44,108 nt of DNA from Candidatus Promineofilum glycogenicum (GTDB lineage Bacteria; Chloroflexota; Anaerolineae; Promineifilales; Promineifilaceae): positions 1 through 44,108 of the forward strand of contig JADJHJ010000018.1 of the NCBI GenBank assembly GCA_016707605.1, written 5' to 3'. The position numbers were made by a program, and so were the translations under genes. Of the stretch, positions 42,696 to 44,108 are shown in pieces. Numbering within the stretch: position 1 is the first letter of the stretch; every line of letters starts with the position of its first letter. The notes beneath the pieces were generated by a model, which saw only the letters and a list, made by a program, of their open reading frames with translations, did no database searches and was not told the origin of the DNA.

Positions 42696-43120
42696 GCCAG
42701 AACGCCCTGTCAGGGCTGGAGCAGGCCCTCCAGGAGCGCGGCTACCGGCTGACGGCCGCCCGCCGGGCCATCCTGGCCGCGCTGGCCGACGCCGGCGGCC
42801 ACGTGACGGCCGACGAGCTGGCCGCGGCCGTTCATCGTGTCGCCCCGCGCGTCGGCCGCATGACCGTCTACCGCACCCTCGACCTGCTGGGCGAGTTGGG
42901 GCTGCTGCGCCCCGTCTACCAGGGCACGGGCGCGGCCCACTACGTGCTGCTGCTCGACGGCCACCACCACCACCTCGTCTGCTCGCGCTGCCGGCGGGTG
43001 ATCGAGTTCGACGAGTGCGCCCTGGCCGAGCTGGCCGAGACGGTCGGGCGGCGCTATGGCTTCGCGGTGGAGGGGCATCTGCTGGAGTTCTACGGCCGCT
43101 GCTCTGACTGTAGTGATTGA
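42692..43120 (+). CDS. zur: Fur-family regulator, probably Zur
   Basis: 142 residues. Winged helix (RLTAARRAILAALADAGGHV, VGRMTVYRTLDLLGELGLLR), then a metal-sensing domain with HHHHLVC and structural zinc cysteines Cys97-X2-Cys100 and Cys137-X2-Cys140. It represses metal uptake genes when zinc is bound. GTG start overlapping znuB. Placement at the end of a znuABC operon argues for Zur rather than Fur; the candidate operator is at 39939-39953. Confidence 0.88.
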   Translation: MSQNALSGLEQALQERGYRLTAARRAILAALADAGGHVTADELAAAVHRVAPRVGRMTVYRTLDLLGELGLLRPVYQGTGAAHYVLLLDGHHHHLVCSRCRRVIEFDECALAELAETVGRRYGFAVEGHLLEFYGRCSDCSD

Positions 43121-43124
43121 AAAA

Positions 43125-43213
43125 GAGCTCACGCAAAGGCGCGAAGGGGCCAAGGCGCCAGGTTCAGGGAAAGCTGGCTGTTCTCCTTGGCGGCCGCGCC
43201 TTTGCGTGAGCTT
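43125..43213. repeat. Diverged Pal-A palindrome after zur
   Basis: Outer arms GAGCTCACGCAAAGGCGCG (43125-43143) and GCGCCTTTGCGTGAGCTTC (~43195-43213), inner GGCCAAGG/CCTTGG pairing. It starts 4 bases after the zur stop, a terminator position. Confidence 0.72.
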
Positions 43214-43236
43214 CTTGCCGGGCAGAGTGAACACAG

Positions 43237-43242
43237 TACAAT
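43237..43242 (+). promoter_or_regulatory. -10 element of the Ser/Thr kinase gene (leaderless type)
   Basis: TACAAT, 6 bases (ACCCTC) before the ATG at 43249. There is no Shine-Dalgarno sequence. Confidence 0.45.
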
Positions 43243-43248
43243 ACCCTC

Positions 43249-44108
43249 ATGGCGGCGAGGACGATCGGGCGCTATGTCGTGCGGGAGGAGATCGGCCAAG
43301 GCGGGATGGCCACTGTTTACCGCGCCTTCGACCCCCACTTCCAGCGCGACGTCGCCATCAAAGTCCTGCCGCTGCACTTCCTCCACGACCCCCGCTTCCG
43401 TGCCCGCTTCGAGCGCGAGGCGCGCATCGTCGCCGGGCTGCAACACCCGGCCATCGTGCCCGTCTACGACTTCGGCGAGGACAACAGCCAGCCCTATCTG
43501 GTCATGTCGCTGATGAGCGGCGGCTCGCTGGAAGATCGGCTGCGCCAGGGGCCAATGCCGCTGGTGGAGACGGAGCGCATCGTCGGCCGCCTGGCCCCCG
43601 CCCTCGACGCCGCCCACCAGCGCGGCGTCATCCACCGCGACCTGAAGCCGGCCAACATCCTCTTCGACCAGTGGAACGAGCCGTACCTGACCGACTTCGG
43701 CATCGTCAAGCTGACCGGCGGCAGCGGCGACGACTCGGCCTCGCTGACGACCATCGGCGGCATCATCGGCACGCCGGCCTACATGAGTCCGGAGCAGGTG
43801 CAGGGCGAGCAGATCGACGGCCGCAGCGACATCTACTCGCTGGGCGTCATCCTGTTCCAGATGCTCAGCGGCCGGCTGCCCTTCGACGCCAACACGCCCA
43901 TCGGCCTGGCCTTCAAGCACGTCTCCGAGCCGATCCCCAGCATCCAGGCCCTGGGTAGCGTGCGGCTGCCGGGCGAGTTCCAGATCATCGTCAACCACGC
44001 CATGGCCAAGCAGCCGGCCGAGCGCTATCCGACGGCCATCGCCCTCTCGCGCGATCTGAGCCGGCTGGTGCATGGCTCCGGCCCGCAGCCGACGGTCATG
44101 CTGCCGCG
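43249..44108 (+). CDS. Serine/threonine protein kinase (PknB type), 3' end outside window
   Basis: The first 286 residues of a Hanks-type kinase. Gly-rich loop GQGGMATVYR (16-25), Lys38 (VAIKVL), Glu57 (FEREARI), catalytic loop HRDLKPANI (Asp131), DFG at 149-151 (TDFGIVKLT), activation segment GTPAYMSPEQ, and SDIYSLGVILFQMLSGRLPF. All catalytic residues are present, so it should be active. The C-terminus usually carries a transmembrane helix and sensor domain, but that lies beyond the window. The frame is open to the edge. Confidence 0.95.
   Translation, partial: MAARTIGRYVVREEIGQGGMATVYRAFDPHFQRDVAIKVLPLHFLHDPRFRARFEREARIVAGLQHPAIVPVYDFGEDNSQPYLVMSLMSGGSLEDRLRQGPMPLVETERIVGRLAPALDAAHQRGVIHRDLKPANILFDQWNEPYLTDFGIVKLTGGSGDDSASLTTIGGIIGTPAYMSPEQVQGEQIDGRSDIYSLGVILFQMLSGRLPFDANTPIGLAFKHVSEPIPSIQALGSVRLPGEFQIIVNHAMAKQPAERYPTAIALSRDLSRLVHGSGPQPTVMLP

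Overview
The window is GC-rich bacterial chromosome. Gene content and style point to an environmental Chloroflexota lineage (Anaerolineae, Promineifilum/Caldilinea-like). The pointers are tightly packed, often ATGA/GTGA-overlapping genes, lipoproteins with Pro/Thr-rich stalks, an F420-type LLM oxidoreductase, a DUF2723 membrane protein, long coiled-coil adaptor proteins and a very high load of short palindromic intergenic repeats. This assignment is inference; no rRNA or tRNA gene was seen to confirm it.

Layout. 1-1303: 3'-truncated, frameshifted dnaG primase (minus). 1560-2254: vapBC-type toxin-antitoxin pair with its own promoter and operator. 2561-4318: ABC-2 exporter (ATPase + permease). 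4429-6423: Kef/YbaL-type cation:proton antiporter. 6559-7368: small helical protein coupled to a frameshifted HNH nuclease. 7432-11291: fused glycyl-tRNA synthetase (alpha+beta) and recO. 11457-15669: ECF sigma factor, membrane anti-sigma factor fused to an esterase-like domain, secreted SnoaL-like protein, and a lipoprotein with two PAP2/vanadium-haloperoxidase units. 15869-18843: LLM oxidoreductase and, convergent, a DUF2723 membrane protein. 18957-26223 (all minus): two-component system, MacB-type permease and ATPase, and two MacA/HlyD-type adaptors, probably one regulated efflux system. 26533-30040: alkyltransferase-like protein, glycosyltransferase, lipoprotein, small PII-like protein, secreted protein. 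30333-34562: HD phosphohydrolase, trpD, alpha/beta hydrolase, Uma2 protein, trpC. 34651-36644: metallo-beta-lactamase-fold hydrolase and DegV protein. 36695-39666: NarL-type response regulator and GAF histidine kinase. 39986-43120: zinc/manganese ABC importer with its Fur/Zur-family regulator. 43249-end: Ser/Thr protein kinase, cut by the window edge.

The most distinctive feature is a set of dispersed palindromic repeat families. I call them here Pal-A (arms built from CGCAAAGACGCAAAG), Pal-B (CGCAGATT/CGCTGAT words), Pal-C (GCGGGTTGGCAACCCGC), and simple-unit families (CTACTGAC, TTACTAG, GGGATTA, CCAGGTTC, CCCTCTCC, AAGTGCG). They fill most gene gaps and repeatedly run into coding sequence: inside the DUF2723 protein, in the linker of the fused glycyl-tRNA synthetase, and as C-terminal tails of RecO, VapC, the MacB-type ATPase, the GT2 glycosyltransferase, a histidine kinase and the metal-importer ATPase. 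No transposase that could mobilise them is present in the window.

A second window-wide pattern is a TANNNT -10 element placed 5-9 bases before the start codon with no Shine-Dalgarno site, suggesting leaderless transcripts for about nine genes. Other genes (znuA, SnoaL, PAP2, LLM, DegV, HD, Uma2) have a clear Shine-Dalgarno sequence.
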